Shown piece after piece: positions 42,642-44,689 of a stretch of 44,689 nt of DNA. Within the stretch, counting starts at the first letter, position 1. Each line of letters starts with the position of its first letter. Location of the stretch: contig QHBT01000031.1 in the NCBI GenBank assembly GCA_003244185.1, positions 1 to 44,689 of the forward strand, in the 5' to 3' direction. The stretch is from Candidatus Dormiibacter spiritus (GTDB lineage Bacteria; Chloroflexota; Dormibacteria; Dormibacterales; Dormibacteraceae). The translations under genes were made by a program, and so were the position numbers. Under the pieces are notes generated by a model, which saw only the letters and a list, made by a program, of their open reading frames with translations, did no database searches and had not been told where the DNA came from.

Positions 42642-44345
42642 CTAGCCGGTCAGCAGCGCGCCCTCCTGGGCCAGGATGCGGCGAGTCACTGCGATCGCCG
42701 CCGCATAGGTGGCGTCCATGCCGTGGTAGCTGAGGCCGCGCGCCCCCAGCGTCCGCGCCTGCGTGTACGGCGTGTCAGACGCGTAATGAACTATGCCCAG
42801 GTCGAAGCCGGGCTGGGACATGTTGACCTGCTCCTGCAGCGGGTGCCGGCCGGGCATTGTTACCTCGTAGCAGGCATCCAGATAGGGCCCGGCTTCCATC
42901 TCGACCACTGTGTAGCGGCCCCGGTAGTAGAACTCGAGGTAGTCGAGATTCTGCAGGAAGGTGCCGCGCACGGTCACCGCACGCTGGTTGTCCAGCACCG
43001 AACCGAAGACGAGGTGCGGCTGCACGTCGGCGGCGGTGAAGCAGTTGTCAAGCCAGTAGGTGTTGCCGGAATGCTCGTTGTGAACGGCATTCGGGATCAA
43101 GATGTCGCCCACGTCGGCGTTGAGCGTGGCCGCCTTGCCCATCACGTACACACCCAGCAGCCAGGGCATCGATTCAGCCACCTGACGCAGCAGGTGGTAC
43201 GCCGCCAGTCCCAGCGGATAGTCGATGTTGACTATCGCCGCCCGGCTCTGGCGCAACCGCTCAGCGTCGATCCGGCCCACGCGGGGATCCAGCCGATCTG
43301 CCTTGAGCGAAGCAAGCCTGACTATCTGGACGGCTGAATCTATGCCCGTCGCCTCAGCGGCGACGTGCCGGATGCCCACCTCGGCCTCCAGCTCGATTCG
43401 GCGGCGCCGGAAGTAGGCCGCGTGGGGATGACAGTCGAAAAGGTCGCGGGCGGCGAAGTACAGCCAGTTGGCGCGGGAGGCGAACACGCGGCCGCTCTCG
43501 AGCTTGTCCAGCTCCGCGGTCAGACCGGGGCTCACCCTTCGGGCGTGCTCGGTTATCTCAGGCTCCAGCTGAAAAGCCACGCCGCTCAGGACGTTGACGA
43601 GGCTGTGCACATTCGAGGAGACGAAGTAGACGGGCGCTTCCGCGACGTCCAGCTCGCTCATCTCCACCCGGACCGGCTGCCACCAGCGGGCAGCTGTGCG
43701 GGCGTAGCCGATGTGCGAGCCGCCAATCAGCCGGAGGATGATGTGGCACTCCTCCGCCACCACCCGGGCTAGGTTCGTTTCAACGTCGTCCGACCAGGCC
43801 TCCAGCAAGCGCGACCAATCTTCGGCGGGGACGTCTGCCGCGTCGCGCGCCGCGGCAACATCGACTCCCTCCGCCGAGAGCAGGTGGTGCAGCTTGTTCC
43901 ATTCGATTTGGAACGCGACCAGCACCGGCACCAGGTCGTCGACGTCGGAGGGCGACGCCAGCAGCACGGCCAGCGTGTCCCCGCCGTTGTAGTACCAGGA
44001 GCGCCGCCGGGCCGGCGCCTGCACCCGCTGCCAGTCCGAGATGTCGAGTCCCAGCGTCTTCTCAAAACCCTGGCGGCTCTGGCCCAGCACCACTCGCCGT
44101 GACCGGGCGAGCGCGGCTGGGAGCCGCCGGATGGCGTAAAGAAAGGCGCCCATGTCCATCTCCCTCTCGGCCGCGAGGGGATGAAGGGCCGAGCGCATGG
44201 CGAGGTGGGCTTGCTCGAGGGAGTCGATCCTGATCTCGCCCGAGCTCTGGAGCATGGTCGTGTAGGTGCGGACATAGAGCTCGACTGCATGCCTTTGCGC
44301 CCAACCTGCCTGGGCCCGAGGCGGCCGCTCGTAGGGTGCTTCCAT
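42642..44345 (-). CDS. Large conserved hypothetical protein (DUF6909-like) with nucleoside phosphorylase-like C-terminus
   Basis: A 567-residue soluble protein. I recall it as a DUF6909-type family, from memory only. The first 330 residues are helical, with HIILRLIGGSHIGYART and WWQPVR motifs. The C-terminal 200 residues look like the PNP/UDP phosphorylase fold: VYVMGKAATLNADVGDILIPN (compare the GxAGGL...VGDIV.P block), then YTVVEMEAGPYLDACYE (compare VEMEsa), and a final DATYAAAIAVTRRILA helix. It may be a nucleosidase or nucleoside-binding protein. It ends 116 bases before the PhoU-like gene on the same strand. No close neighbour suggests its role. Confidence 0.7.
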   Translation of the reverse strand: MEAPYERPPRAQAGWAQRHAVELYVRTYTTMLQSSGEIRIDSLEQAHLAMRSALHPLAAEREMDMGAFLYAIRRLPAALARSRRVVLGQSRQGFEKTLGLDISDWQRVQAPARRRSWYYNGGDTLAVLLASPSDVDDLVPVLVAFQIEWNKLHHLLSAEGVDVAAARDAADVPAEDWSRLLEAWSDDVETNLARVVAEECHIILRLIGGSHIGYARTAARWWQPVRVEMSELDVAEAPVYFVSSNVHSLVNVLSGVAFQLEPEITEHARRVSPGLTAELDKLESGRVFASRANWLYFAARDLFDCHPHAAYFRRRRIELEAEVGIRHVAAEATGIDSAVQIVRLASLKADRLDPRVGRIDAERLRQSRAAIVNIDYPLGLAAYHLLRQVAESMPWLLGVYVMGKAATLNADVGDILIPNAVHNEHSGNTYWLDNCFTAADVQPHLVFGSVLDNQRAVTVRGTFLQNLDYLEFYYRGRYTVVEMEAGPYLDACYEVTMPGRHPLQEQVNMSQPGFDLGIVHYASDTPYTQARTLGARGLSYHGMDATYAAAIAVTRRILAQEGALLTG

Positions 44346-44514
44346 CCGGCGAGTCTAGGTGCAGCGCGCCGCTGGTTCAGGCCGCCGAATGTCGATGAGC
44401 TGGGCCAAGGCGTCGACACCTTCGTTCTCAAAGCCCGCGTAAAAACGTTCTGGTCGACGACCGGCCGGGGTCGACCTGGCCGGTGCGGCTTCCAGGCGCT
44501 TTGGCCCGCAGTCT

Positions 44515-44689
44515 TCAGTCGCCGGCGTGGATGCCTCGGAGAGCGGCCAAGTAGCGCTCAGCCGAGCGGCGGACAGCTTCCTTGCCCTCGCTTGCCACCA
44601 CCCGGTCGTACCAGGCCCCGTAGATGCGATCGAACTTGAGGGGTTCGAGTCGATTCCTGATCGCCTGTGTTCTGTCTCAGGACATCGCG
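44515..44689 (-). pseudogene. C-terminal fragment of an MBL-fold metallohydrolase-like gene with in-frame stop
   Basis: The last 53 codons before a TGA read DRTQAIRNRLEPLKFDRIYGAWYDRVV, then a helix ending RRSAERYLAAL. This resembles the C-terminal end of MBL-fold hydrolases (FDRIYGAW..RRSAERYL). An in-frame TGA (44679-44677) interrupts the frame just upstream, in a place where TGG (Trp) would be natural. Only three codons beyond it are visible before the window ends. It may be a nonsense mutation, a sequencing error or a misjudged frame. Confidence 0.45.

Noticed and set aside
44640..44656. GGTTCGAGTC resembling a tRNA T-loop
   Set aside because: No pairing T-stem, anticodon arm or acceptor stem surrounds it, and it lies inside the MBL-like coding fragment.
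1..44689. Mobile elements, integrases, CRISPR arrays or att sites
   Set aside because: No transposase or integrase motif, no regularly spaced repeats and no flanking direct repeats were seen. The accessory-looking loci have no visible transfer machinery.

Overview
The window is a GC-rich, tightly packed bacterial chromosome segment. About 42 genes are intact or nearly so. I see no rRNA, tRNA, CRISPR array, phage gene or insertion sequence. TTG and GTG starts are frequent, and start/stop overlaps of the ATGA, GTGA and TTGA type are common. The gene set combines PhoP-type two-component regulation, an F420/FMN split-barrel protein, a HerA-like ATPase, PPK2, and many sugar and organic-acid catabolic genes. 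This suits a soil heterotroph of the Actinomycetota/Chloroflexota/Dormibacterota kind. The taxon is an inference, made without any database search.

Region A (about 157-15630) is a catabolic locus for an unknown substrate. A LacI-family regulator lies in a leftward operon with a histidinol-dehydrogenase-like enzyme, a frameshifted SDR and a 5'-truncated MmgE/PrpD gene. Divergently run a cupin, a monosaccharide-type ABC transporter (ATPase, permease, lipoprotein), a tandem SnoaL-like protein, a second HisD-like enzyme, a nitrilase-superfamily amidase, an HpaI aldolase fused to an alpha/beta hydrolase, and a MetE-like zinc methyltransferase. Two sites sharing TGACTACGTA sit in the divergent intergenic region. 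This is the best candidate in the window for an undescribed pathway.

Region B (15700-28160) holds mostly housekeeping and stress genes: a hypothetical protein, two strong terminators, a PhoP/PhoR-like two-component pair preceded by an exact TCACAGC-N4-TCACAGC repeat, a HerA/DUF853 ATPase, PPK2, a GlsB-type membrane protein, a coiled-coil protein, a voltage-gated-type potassium channel, an M20 hydrolase with a TPR/zincin-like partner, a GNAT acetyltransferase, fumarase FumC, a Ppx/GppA phosphatase and a split-barrel oxidoreductase.

Region C (28295-40295) looks like a complete galactoside utilisation island. The leftward operon encodes an IclR regulator, an SDR (probable galactose dehydrogenase), an SMP-30 lactonase, a galactonate-type dehydratase and a PfkB (KDGal) kinase. 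A KDPGal-type aldolase lies beside it on the same strand. Together these make the five steps of the De Ley-Doudoroff route. Divergently run a sugar lipoprotein, a two-domain ABC ATPase, a permease and a secreted multidomain GH27 alpha-galactosidase with its own sigma70-like promoter.

Region D (40471-44689) holds a VOC protein, a PhoU-like/PiT phosphate transport pair with a candidate Pho box, a large protein whose C-terminus resembles nucleoside phosphorylases, and a damaged or read-through-interrupted end of an MBL-fold hydrolase at the window edge.
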